A DNA stretch of 64,000 nt from Phycisphaera sp. (GTDB lineage: Bacteria > Planctomycetota > Phycisphaerae > Phycisphaerales > SM1A02). Each line of letters opens with the position of its first letter. The stretch's first letter is position 1. The notes beneath the pieces are model-generated. The model had not been told where the DNA came from. It did no database searches and saw nothing but the letters and a program-made list of their open reading frames with translations. Below, one piece after another: positions 43,750-51,936 of this stretch. The stretch lies in the NCBI GenBank assembly GCA_016124975.1, contig WGMP01000025.1, positions 1 to 64,000 of the forward strand, given 5' to 3'. Both the position numbers and the translations under genes were made by a program.

Positions 43750-44772
43750 CTACACCCCGTAGTAGCCGCGATACCACTCGACGAAGCGCGCCACGCCCTG
43801 TTCGACGGGGGTGGAGGGGCGGTAGCCCGTGTCGCGCTCGAGCGCCTCGACGTCGGCCATGGTGTCGGGCACATCGCCTGGCTGGAGCGGCTTGAGGATC
43901 ATCTCCGCCTTGCGGCCCGTCGCCCGCTCGATCGCGGCGATGTAGTCGAGGAGCTCGACGGGGCGCGAGTTTCCGATGTTGTAGACGCGCCACGGCGCGG
44001 ACGAGGTGCCGGGGTCGGGTCGCATCGCGTCGAACGCTGGATTCGCCGCGGCGGGGCGGTCGAGGGTGCGGACGACTCCCTCGACGATGTCGTCGATGTA
44101 GGTGAAGTCGCGGCGATGACGGCCGTGGTTGAAGACCTCGATCGGCTTCCCCTCGAGGATGTTCCGCGTGAAGAGGAAGAGCGCCATGTCGGGCCGTCCC
44201 CACGGGCCGTACACCGTGAAGAAGCGCAGGCCCGTCGTCGGCACGCCGAAGAGGTGCGAGTAGGTGTGCGCGAAGAGCTCGTTCGCCTTCTTGCTCGCCG
44301 CGTAGAGCGAGAGCGGGTGGTCGACCGAGTCGTTCACCGAGAAGGGCAGCTTCGCGTTGCCGCCGTAGACCGAGCTCGAGCTCGCGTAGACGAGGTGGCG
44401 GCACCCGCCGTGCTTCTCCTGGACGCTGCGGCAGCCCTCGAGGATGTTCTGGAAGCCCACGATGTTCGCATGGACATAGGCGTGCGGGTTCGTGATCGAG
44501 TAGCGCACGCCCGCCTGCGCGGCGAGGTGCACGACGCGGTCGAAGCGGTGCCGCGCGAAGAGCGCCTCCATGCCCGAGCGGTCGGCGACATCCATCTTCA
44601 CGAACGAGAAGCCGCGCTTCGGTGCGAGGCGCGCGAGCCGCGCCTCCTTGAGCGTCGGGTCGTAGTAGTCGTTGAGGTCGTCGAGACCGACGACCTCCTC
44701 GCCTCGGTCGAGAAGGACATGGGAGACATGCGAGCCGATGAAGCCCGCGGCGCCTGTGACAAGAACCGCCAT
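43750..44772 (-). CDS. NAD-dependent epimerase, UDP-glucuronate 4-epimerase type
   Basis: A 340-residue short-chain dehydrogenase/reductase of the extended type that interconverts nucleotide sugars. It has the Rossmann motif [12 protein letters not shown] at 5-16, [15 protein letters not shown] typical of UDP-glucuronate epimerases, [15 protein letters not shown], the catalytic Ser in ASSSSVYG and the YAASKKANE Tyr-Lys pair, and [20 protein letters not shown]. The product would be UDP-galacturonate. It starts nine bases after the aminotransferase gene. Substrate assignment is by motif and remains likely rather than proven. Confidence 0.88.
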   Translation of the reverse strand: MAVLVTGAAGFIGSHVSHVLLDRGEEVVGLDDLNDYYDPTLKEARLARLAPKRGFSFVKMDVADRSGMEALFARHRFDRVVHLAAQAGVRYSITNPHAYVHANIVGFQNILEGCRSVQEKHGGCRHLVYASSSSVYGGNAKLPFSVNDSVDHPLSLYAASKKANELFAHTYSHLFGVPTTGLRFFTVYGPWGRPDMALFLFTRNILEGKPIEVFNHGRHRRDFTYIDDIVEGVVRTLDRPAAANPAFDAMRPDPGTSSAPWRVYNIGNSRPVELLDYIAAIERATGRKAEMILKPLQPGDVPDTMADVEALERDTGYRPSTPVEQGVARFVEWYRGYYGV

Positions 44773-44781
44773 GGGTGGAGT

Positions 44782-46002
44782 CTACACGCTGCGTGCCGCT
44801 GCGATGGAAGCCGCGGCGCCGTGCGCGGGGCGCGCGGGGGCGAGCGCGCGTTCGCACGCATCGATCACCCGTGCGAGGTCGGCGTCGCCCATCGACGAGC
44901 CCGAGGGGAGGCAGACGCCGTCGCGGAAGAGCCGCTCGCACACGGGCGCGCGGCCTTCATCGTGCGCGAACATGCGGCAGCCTGCGAAGAGCGGCTGCAG
45001 GTGCATGGGCTTCCAGGTCGGGCGCGCCTCGATCCTTTCCGCGGCGAGCGCCGTCAGCAGCGCGTCGCGCGAGGCGCCCGCGCGCGCGGGGTCAATCGTG
45101 AGCGCGGTCAGCCAGTGCGTCGAGCGGCTCCAGGCGGGCTCGGGCATGAACTCCACGCCGTCGAGGCCGCCGAGCGCGCGCCGGTACTCCGCGAAGATCT
45201 CGCGTCGCCGCGCCACGCGTTCGTCGAGGACGAGGAGCTGGCCCCGCCCGACGCCCGCGCAGATGTTCGACATGCGGTAGTTGAAGCCCGCAACCGAGTG
45301 CTCGTAGTGCGGCGCGGGGTCGCGCGCCTGCGTCGCGAGGAAACGCGCGCGCTCGGCGATGCGCGCGTCGGGCGCGGCGAGCATGCCGCCGCCCGAGGTC
45401 GTGATGATCTTGTTGCCGTTGAAGCTGAACGCGCTCACCGCGCCGAAGCTGCCGCAGGGCCGCCCGTCGACGGTGGCGCCGAGCGCCTCGGCCGCGTCCT
45501 CGAGGATCGGGATGTTCCATTCCTCGCAGATCGGGAGGATCGCGCCGTAGTCGCAGCCCTGCCCGTAGAGGTCGACCGTGATGACGGCGCGCGGGCGCCT
45601 TCCTTCCGCGGCAAGCCCGTGCAGCGCGCGGCGCAGCGCGGCGGGCGACATGTTCCAGCTCGCGTCGTCGCTGTCGATGAAGACGGGCTCCGCGCCGAGC
45701 TGGCGGATCGGGTTCGCGGTCGCGACGAAGGTGAAGCTCGAGCAGAGGACGAGGTCGCCCGGGCCGACGCCGAGCGCGATGAGGCCGAGGTGGATCGCCG
45801 CGGTGCCCGACGCCGTCGCGCAGCAGTGGATCTCCGCGCCCGCCGAGGAGAGGCGCGCCGCGAGCTCGCGTTCGAACGCGTCGACATTCGGCCCGAGCGG
45901 CGCGATCCAGTTCGTGCGGAACGCCTCGTCGACGAAGTGGCGCTCCGCGCCCGACAGGTGAGGAGGCGAGAGGAGGATCGGCTTCGGCTCGTCGGTCGGC
46001 AT
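44782..46002 (-). CDS. DegT/DnrJ/EryC1/StrS-family sugar aminotransferase
   Basis: A 406-residue PLP enzyme that transfers an amino group to a keto-sugar nucleotide. Seen are LSPPHLSGAERHFVDEAF, GTAAIHLGLIALGVGPGD, CSSFTFVATANPI, the ILEDAAEALGA segment with the PLP-ring Asp, and SFNGNKIITTSGGGML with the Schiff-base Lys near residue 196. The C-terminus has LPSGSSMGDADLARVID. Such enzymes make the 4-amino sugars of surface glycans. No dedicated dehydratase or acetyltransferase is adjacent; the beta-helix acyltransferase at 61843 could fill the second role. A 155-base gap with a CGCCCGCGGGCG palindrome precedes the gene. Confidence 0.92.
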   Translation of the reverse strand: MPTDEPKPILLSPPHLSGAERHFVDEAFRTNWIAPLGPNVDAFERELAARLSSAGAEIHCCATASGTAAIHLGLIALGVGPGDLVLCSSFTFVATANPIRQLGAEPVFIDSDDASWNMSPAALRRALHGLAAEGRRPRAVITVDLYGQGCDYGAILPICEEWNIPILEDAAEALGATVDGRPCGSFGAVSAFSFNGNKIITTSGGGMLAAPDARIAERARFLATQARDPAPHYEHSVAGFNYRMSNICAGVGRGQLLVLDERVARRREIFAEYRRALGGLDGVEFMPEPAWSRSTHWLTALTIDPARAGASRDALLTALAAERIEARPTWKPMHLQPLFAGCRMFAHDEGRAPVCERLFRDGVCLPSGSSMGDADLARVIDACERALAPARPAHGAAASIAAARSV

Positions 46003-46157
46003 GGCGTCTTCCGTGTGCGTCGCGGCGCACGCTCCTGGCTCGCTATCGGCGGTTCATCGCCCGCGGGCGCGTCGCCCGACGGAGAACTCGGAGCGGCGTC
46101 GGCTCTATCGGCAATTCCCGCGCGTTTTCAGGATAGCGGGCCGCGTGGGCGCCGCGG

Positions 46158-48164
46158 TCACCCGCCGCCCCAGCGCTCGAGCCACGCCTGGAACATCAGC
46201 AGGTTCCACGCGTCGTAGCCGCTCGAGCCGCGCGTCGGGTCGAGCGTCCGCGCCCAGAGGGCCTGCGCGGCGGCGGGGTCGAGGTATCCCTCGTGCGCGA
46301 GGCGCTCGGGCGCGAGGAGGGCCTCCGCCCACGGCCGCAGCGGCCCGCGCAGCCACTCCGCGAGCGGCACTCCGAAACCCATCTTGGGGCGGTCGAACAA
46401 GGCGCGCGGCACACGCCGCTCGAGCACGCGCCGCAGCACCCACTTCCGCTCGCCGTCGCGGATCTTCATCGAGAGCGGCAGCGCGAAGGCGAGCTCCGCG
46501 AGGCGCGAGTCGAGCAAGGGCTCGCGCGCTTCGAGCGACACCGCCATGCTTGCGCGGTCGACCTTGACGAGGATGTCGTCGACGAGGTAGCTCGCGATGT
46601 CGGCCTGCATCATGCGCGTCTCGATGTCGAGCTCGGGAACGAGCGCATCGGGGTCCGTGAGCGCCGTCACGGGCCGCGATGCGCCGAGGACGAGCGCATC
46701 GGCCTGCGGGCAGTTGGCGACGAGGTCGAGGTAGATGGACCACGCGTCGTCGTGGGAGAGAAGCTCGGCGAGCCGATGCGCGCGGTCGCCCGCGCGGTCG
46801 ACGGAGAGCCGCGACGGAAGGACCGACGACAGCGCGCGCCCCGTGCGGTTGGCGATGCCGCGCGGCGTCGCGCGCAGCAATGCCGCGATCACCGCGCGCG
46901 CGCCGCGCGGCAGCCGCTGCGAGCGGCTCGCGATGGCCTGCGCCCATGCATATCGGTAGTAGCCGCCGAAGAGTTCGTCGCCGCCGTCGCCTGAGAGCGA
47001 CACGGTGACGCTCCGCCGCGCGATCTCGCTCACGAGAAGCGTCGGAATCTGCGAGCTGTCGGCGAACGGCTCGTCCCAGATCTCCGCGAGGCGCGGCACC
47101 GTGGCGAGCGCGTCGTCGCCCGACACATAGACCTCGGTGTGCTCGGTGCCGAGGTGCTTCGCGATCGCACGCGCGTAAGGCGCCTCGTCGAGATCCTTCG
47201 GCCCGAAGCCGATCGTGAAGGTGCGCACGGGGCGCGGCGACTGCGCCTGCATCGCGGCCACGACCGCGCTCGAGTCGACGCCGCCCGAGAGAAACGCGCC
47301 GAGCGGCACATCGGCCTCCATGCGCAGCCGCACGCTCTCGAGGAGCGCCTCGTCGACCGCCTGGATCGCCTCCGCGTCACCGCCCGCGAAGCGGTTCGCC
47401 GCGCCGCGGCGCACGAGATCGCGCGAATGCCACCAGCAGCGCTCCTCGACGCGCGCGCTCGCGAGGTCGAGCCGCAGCAGGTGCCCCGGCCGCAGCTTGC
47501 GCGCCTCGGGGTGGATCGAGAGCGGCCCGGGCACATAGCCGTGCCGCACGAAGAGCGTGAGCGCGCCGCGGTCGACCGAGCCCGACCACGCAGGGCACGC
47601 GCGCAGCGCCTTGAGCTCGCTCGCGAACACGAGCGCGGCGCCAGCAGGAAGCGCGAACGACCCGCCGGGCACGCGCGCCGCGTGCGTCAATCCATAGAAG
47701 AGCGGCTTCACGCCGAAGCGGTCGCGCACGAGCCACAGCGCGCGCTCGGTGCGGTCGAGGACCGCGAATGCGAACATGCCCTCGAACCGCGCGATCGCGC
47801 GCTCGACGCCCCATTCCTCGAACGCCGCGAGCATCGTCTCCGTGTCGGAGTGCCCGCGGAACGCGTGGCCGCGCACGCGCAGTTCCTCTCGCAGCGCGCC
47901 GTGGTTGTAGACCTCGCCGTTGAAGGCGATCGCATAGCGGCCGCGCGCAGATTCCATCGGCTGATGCCCCGCGGGCGAGAGGTCGAGGATCGCGAGCCGC
48001 CGGAACGCGAGCCCGACGCCGTTCGGTGCGTCGAACGCGACGCCATCGTCGTCGGGTCCGCGATGGACGAGCGAACACGCCATCGCGCGCAGCGCGCGCT
48101 CCGCGTCGTCACCGCCGCGCGCGATGCGCCCGTTCGGGTCGACGAAGCCAGCGAAGCCGCACAT
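46158..48164 (-). CDS. asnB: asparagine synthase-like glutamine amidotransferase (copy 1)
   Basis: A 668-residue AsnB-type enzyme. An N-terminal class II glutamine amidotransferase domain starts MCGFAGFVD with the nucleophile Cys2, then HRGPDDDGVAF, FNGEVYNHGALREEL and SDTETMLAAFEEWGVE. The synthetase domain has the PP-loop FLSGGVDSSAVVAAM near 276 and the SLSGDGGDELFGGYYRYAWA motif. In polysaccharide loci such enzymes often amidate uronic acids rather than aspartate. It lies 12 bases after the ligase gene in the same operon. A second copy (51937-53820) opens the operon; the two are about as divergent as separate paralogues. Confidence 0.9.
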   Translation of the reverse strand: MCGFAGFVDPNGRIARGGDDAERALRAMACSLVHRGPDDDGVAFDAPNGVGLAFRRLAILDLSPAGHQPMESARGRYAIAFNGEVYNHGALREELRVRGHAFRGHSDTETMLAAFEEWGVERAIARFEGMFAFAVLDRTERALWLVRDRFGVKPLFYGLTHAARVPGGSFALPAGAALVFASELKALRACPAWSGSVDRGALTLFVRHGYVPGPLSIHPEARKLRPGHLLRLDLASARVEERCWWHSRDLVRRGAANRFAGGDAEAIQAVDEALLESVRLRMEADVPLGAFLSGGVDSSAVVAAMQAQSPRPVRTFTIGFGPKDLDEAPYARAIAKHLGTEHTEVYVSGDDALATVPRLAEIWDEPFADSSQIPTLLVSEIARRSVTVSLSGDGGDELFGGYYRYAWAQAIASRSQRLPRGARAVIAALLRATPRGIANRTGRALSSVLPSRLSVDRAGDRAHRLAELLSHDDAWSIYLDLVANCPQADALVLGASRPVTALTDPDALVPELDIETRMMQADIASYLVDDILVKVDRASMAVSLEAREPLLDSRLAELAFALPLSMKIRDGERKWVLRRVLERRVPRALFDRPKMGFGVPLAEWLRGPLRPWAEALLAPERLAHEGYLDPAAAQALWARTLDPTRGSSGYDAWNLLMFQAWLERWGGG

Positions 48165-48176
48165 GTCGCGAGGGTA

Positions 48177-49520
48177 TCACACGCGCGGTCGCGCCTCTTC
48201 CGCCGGTGGCAGCGCCGCGATCGCCGCGACGACGACGGCGGGCCCGTACGCCACGTTCATGAGCTCGACGCACTCGCCTGCGGTCGCGAGCGCGACGAAG
48301 AGGAGCGCCGCGGTCGCCGCCCCTGCGACGGGGTCGCGCGCTGCGGCGCGAAGCCCGCGCCGCACGCACGACCACAGAAGCCCCGCGAGCAGCGCGAAGC
48401 CGACGAGCCCCGTCTCCGCAAGCGCGCGCAGATAGCTCGAGTGCGGGTGCCGCTGCAGGACCTCGGTGCGGTCGATCCCGCTCTCCGCGATGAAGCCCGC
48501 CGTGTCTGCATGCGATGCGAGATGCGCGGGGAACGAGCCGAGCCCGCCGCCCGCGAGCGGGTGCGCGAGCCACTGCTCCGCCGCCACGCGCCACCAGAAG
48601 AAGCGGAGGTGGATCGACGAAAAGCCGACCTCGCCGCGCGCACTCGCTGCGGCGTCGCGCTGCAGGTCGCCGAGATAGCGCAGGAAGTCTCCGCCGACGA
48701 GCGCCAGCGCGGATCCTCCGAGAAGCACGAGCACCGCCGCCGCGACGCCGACCGTCCGCAGCCGCACATGGCCTGCCGCAAGCAGGATCGCGCCCTCGAG
48801 AAGGAGCGCGACCACAAGCGACAGCGCGGGATGCCGCGACGAGGTTATGACGATGCCTGCCGCACAGAGCGCCGCGAGCGCGACGAGCGTGCATCGCGCC
48901 GCCGCTCGCGCGTGCACCGCGAGTCCGAGCGCGAGTAGGAGCGCGATGCCGCCGTTGATCGCCGCGACCGACGGAAGCGCCACGATGCCCGACGGCCGCC
49001 AGGTCGGGCCGTTCGGCGGCTCGACCCAGCCGACGCGCTGGGCGACCTGCACACCCGCGTTGAGCGACGCGGAGAGCAGGAGCGTCCACGCAAAGAGCCG
49101 CGCGCGGTCGATCACGGGAAAGAGCGCGACCGCGGCAAGCAGCGCGCGCTGCGGGCTCAGGTCGCCGAGCGCCTCGCTTCCGAGCGGGCTCCAGAGCACG
49201 CTGAGCGCGCTCCACGACACCCACGCAAGCCCGAGCCAGAACGGCGTCCAGCGGAGAAGCGGCGTCAGCAGCAGGGGATGGACGGCGAAGCGCACGACCG
49301 CCACCGAGATGAGGATGGCGAAGCCGATCGCGCTCGGCGCCTGGTCGAGCCCGCAGAGCGCCGCGAACGCGACGGCGGCGAGCACATGCAGCGCATCGCC
49401 ATGCCGGTCATGCGCGCGCACCGCACGAAGGACCTCCGCGGTCGACGCCGCGGAGGGCGGCGGCCACGCGCGTGGAAGCGGCGCACGCGCGTCGCGCCAT
49501 GGCGTCGCGGGAAGCGTCAT
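48177..49520 (-). CDS. O-antigen ligase/polymerase family membrane protein
   Basis: A 447-residue polytopic protein with about ten hydrophobic segments. The second half has the periplasmic loop and motif typical of Wzy_C proteins: LRFFWWRVAAEQWLAHPLAG, GGLGSFPAHLASHADT, then RHPHSSYLRALAETGLVGFA near 385 with the conserved His. It could polymerise repeat units or join a glycan to its lipid or protein acceptor. The ATG overlaps the stop of the upstream glycosyltransferase by four bases (ATGA), so the two are coupled. Ligase and polymerase cannot be told apart from sequence alone. Confidence 0.85.
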   Translation of the reverse strand: MTLPATPWRDARAPLPRAWPPPSAASTAEVLRAVRAHDRHGDALHVLAAVAFAALCGLDQAPSAIGFAILISVAVVRFAVHPLLLTPLLRWTPFWLGLAWVSWSALSVLWSPLGSEALGDLSPQRALLAAVALFPVIDRARLFAWTLLLSASLNAGVQVAQRVGWVEPPNGPTWRPSGIVALPSVAAINGGIALLLALGLAVHARAAARCTLVALAALCAAGIVITSSRHPALSLVVALLLEGAILLAAGHVRLRTVGVAAAVLVLLGGSALALVGGDFLRYLGDLQRDAAASARGEVGFSSIHLRFFWWRVAAEQWLAHPLAGGGLGSFPAHLASHADTAGFIAESGIDRTEVLQRHPHSSYLRALAETGLVGFALLAGLLWSCVRRGLRAAARDPVAGAATAALLFVALATAGECVELMNVAYGPAVVVAAIAALPPAEEARPRV

Positions 49521-50644
49521 GCGCCGAGCGCCTCCATGATCTCCGCGTTCACGCGTCGCACATCGAAGCGCTCCTCGGCGCGAAGCCGCGCGCGGGCGCC
49601 CATCTCCGCGCGCATCGCAGCGTCGTCGCCAAGCCGCAGGCACGCGTCGGCCAGCGCCCGCGCATCGCGCGGCGGCACGAGCAGTCCCTCGACGCCGTCG
49701 CGCACCGTCTCGCGGCATCCGACCGCATCGGTGGTGACGACGGGCCGCGCCGTCGCAAGCGCCTCGAGCGCGCTCTTCGGCGTGCCCTCGCGATAGGACG
49801 GCAGCACGAACACGCTCGCGCGCGCAAGCTCGCCGCGCACGTCGTCGAGCCGCCCTGCGAACTCGAGCACGCCCTCGCGCACCCACGCGTCGAGCTCCTC
49901 GCGGCGGATCGCAGCCGGATTCGCGTCGATCCAGCCGACGAGCCTGAACCGCCACGACGGCCGCCGTGCGCGCACGACGCGTGCAGCCTCCGCGAACTCG
50001 CGCACGCCCTTGTCGCCGAGAAGCCGCGCGACCATGAGGAAGACGGGCGGCTCCTCCGCGGGCGGCATCGCGGCGAAGGCGTCGAGGTCGACGCCACTCC
50101 CCGCGACAAGGCGAGGCGTCGGCGCCTTCGCAAGCGCGCCCGCGCGCGCAAGCTCGTCGCGGTCGTCGGCGTTCTGGAAGAGCACGGTCGTCGCGTCGAC
50201 GAGCGCGCCGCGATAGAGCCGCGTCGCGACCGCGCGCAGGACGCGTGCCTTGAACGACGAGCCCGTGAACGCATAGCCAAGCCCCGTCACCATGGCCACG
50301 CGCCGCGCGACGCCCGCCGCGCGCGCCGCGGGAATCGCATGGAAAATCGGCTTCGGATTCGAGGCGAACACGGCGTCGGGCCTGAGCTCGCGGAAGAGCG
50401 CGTCGTAGTGCGCGCGTGCACGCCGCTCCGAGAGCGGGTTGATGCCTGTTCGATCGAGCGGCGAGAACACGCATCGCGCGCCGAGCGCCTGAACCGCGCG
50501 CGAGACCGCGTCGGCGTCGACCTCCACGGGCCGTGGCGTCGACACCGTCACCGCATGGCCGCGTGCGACGAGGTCGCGCACCAGCGCGCCACGGAAGGCG
50601 ACGACGGTGTCGCCGATGCCGTTGACGATCGCGATCGTGGCCAT
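49517..50644 (-). CDS. glycosyltransferase family 4 protein (a)
   Basis: A 375-residue GT-B fold enzyme that adds a sugar to a growing glycan. The N-terminal half has NGIGDTVVAFRGALVRDLVA, DAVFASNPKPIFHAIPAARA and MVTGLGYAFTG. The C-terminal half has the nucleotide-sugar site: PPVFLMVARLLGDKGVREFA, then VFVLPSYREGTPKSALEALA with the EGTPKSALEA motif, and VTTDAVGCRETVRDGVEGLL. It resembles undecaprenyl-linked N,N'-diacetylbacillosamine transferases more than core transferases, but the donor cannot be fixed. Stop coupled to the ligase start. Confidence 0.88.
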   Translation of the reverse strand: MATIAIVNGIGDTVVAFRGALVRDLVARGHAVTVSTPRPVEVDADAVSRAVQALGARCVFSPLDRTGINPLSERRARAHYDALFRELRPDAVFASNPKPIFHAIPAARAAGVARRVAMVTGLGYAFTGSSFKARVLRAVATRLYRGALVDATTVLFQNADDRDELARAGALAKAPTPRLVAGSGVDLDAFAAMPPAEEPPVFLMVARLLGDKGVREFAEAARVVRARRPSWRFRLVGWIDANPAAIRREELDAWVREGVLEFAGRLDDVRGELARASVFVLPSYREGTPKSALEALATARPVVTTDAVGCRETVRDGVEGLLVPPRDARALADACLRLGDDAAMRAEMGARARLRAEERFDVRRVNAEIMEALGA

Positions 50645-50675
50645 GGAAAGCTCTCCGCGGGCCGCGCGACGCCGC

Positions 50676-51890
50676 TCAGCGTCCGACCGCCGCCTCCGCG
50701 GGCACATCCGCGTCGGTTGGTTCAAGCGGCGACGCCGCGAAGACAGGCATGCCGCCGCCGCGCCGCTCGGCCGCGATCTCGCGATAGAGCCGCGCATACC
50801 GCGCCGCCACGAAGGGAATCGAGAAGTGCGCGCGAATCCGCGCACGGGCGTCTTCGGCAAGCTGCGCGCGCTCGTGCGGTGCGAGCGACGCGAGCGCAAG
50901 CACGCCTTCCGCAAGCGCCGACGGATCCTTCGGCGGCACGATGCGCCCGCACGCGCCGATCACATCGGCCGTGTCGCCGACATCGGTCCCGACGACGGGC
51001 ACGCCCGCCGACATCGCCTCGCCCACCGAATTCGGGCAGCCCTCGCCCCAGCCGCTCGAGCTGACCGCCACATCGAGCGCCGCCACGATGCGCGGCATGT
51101 CCTCGCGTTCGCCGAGAAGGTGCAGCCGCCCGCGCAGCGCGCCGCGCGCGGCGGCCACGATTCCATCGTCCGTCGTCGTGCCGCGCCCCGCGAGCAGGAA
51201 CTCGAGGCGCGGATCGCGCGCGGCCGCATCGGCAGCGGCCGCGAGGAATCCGCCGTGGTCCTTCTGCGGGTGGACGCGCGCCGCCATGCCGACGAGCACG
51301 CGGCCCCCGCCCACGCCGAGCTCCGCGCGCAGCGATGCGCGTGCCGCGGCGTCGGGCTTGAAGCGCTCGACCTCGAACCCGTTCGGAATGACGAGGCTCC
51401 GCTGGTTGAGATAGCCGATGCGTGCGTGCTGCGAGCGGCTCACGCGCGAGTTGTTCACGATCGCGTCGGCGTAGGGCGCGAGCAGCCGCCCCGAGCGGAT
51501 CACCGCCTGCGTGAGGTAGCGCTCGCGCGAGATGTCGTAGAGCGACTGGCGGATGTTCCACACCACGCCCGTCCGCCGCGGCAGCCACGGCCGCGCGAGC
51601 ATGGCGGCCGCGTTCGCGTGGTACATCCACGACTGGACGAGGTCGGGACGCGTCGCGCGGAGGATGCGCACGAGCCTGCTCAGCGCGCGCGGGCTGACCT
51701 CGCCGCGCCTGAGGTCGAGGCTCAGCACCTCGATACCGAGGCTGCGGATCACCTCGCGGAGCGGACCGTCGTCGACGAGCGTCACCACGGTCGGCTCGAA
51801 CTCCGAGCGATCCATGGCGCGAAGGAGCTTCACGAGCATCTGCTCTGCTCCGCCGACGGCGAGGGTTGTGATCAGGTGGACGACGCGCAC
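50676..51890 (-). CDS. glycosyltransferase family 4 protein (b)
   Basis: A 404-residue GT4 enzyme. Seen are MRVVHLITTLAVGGAEQMLV with the GGAE acceptor loop, RPDLVQSWMYHANAAAMLAR, NSRVSRSQHARIG, VIPNGFEVERFKPD, VGMAARVHPQKDHGGFLAAA and the EX7E-like region SSGWGEGCPNSVGEAMSAGV followed by VVGTDVGDTADVIG. The C-terminal 15 residues are acidic and unlike the rest. It lies 46 bases after the first asparagine synthase-like gene and 31 before the next glycosyltransferase, in the same operon. Donor and acceptor unknown. Confidence 0.9.
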   Translation of the reverse strand: MRVVHLITTLAVGGAEQMLVKLLRAMDRSEFEPTVVTLVDDGPLREVIRSLGIEVLSLDLRRGEVSPRALSRLVRILRATRPDLVQSWMYHANAAAMLARPWLPRRTGVVWNIRQSLYDISRERYLTQAVIRSGRLLAPYADAIVNNSRVSRSQHARIGYLNQRSLVIPNGFEVERFKPDAAARASLRAELGVGGGRVLVGMAARVHPQKDHGGFLAAAADAAARDPRLEFLLAGRGTTTDDGIVAAARGALRGRLHLLGEREDMPRIVAALDVAVSSSGWGEGCPNSVGEAMSAGVPVVGTDVGDTADVIGACGRIVPPKDPSALAEGVLALASLAPHERAQLAEDARARIRAHFSIPFVAARYARLYREIAAERRGGGMPVFAASPLEPTDADVPAEAAVGR

Positions 51891-51936
51891 TTGGAGTGGA
51901 CCGAGGGGCGCAGTCTATCCGCGCTCCTGCGAACGC

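Noticed and set aside
46081-46157. Terminator with T-run before the asparagine synthase gene
   Set aside because: Only a weak 5-bp stem with a 14-base loop was found around the TTTT at 46131.
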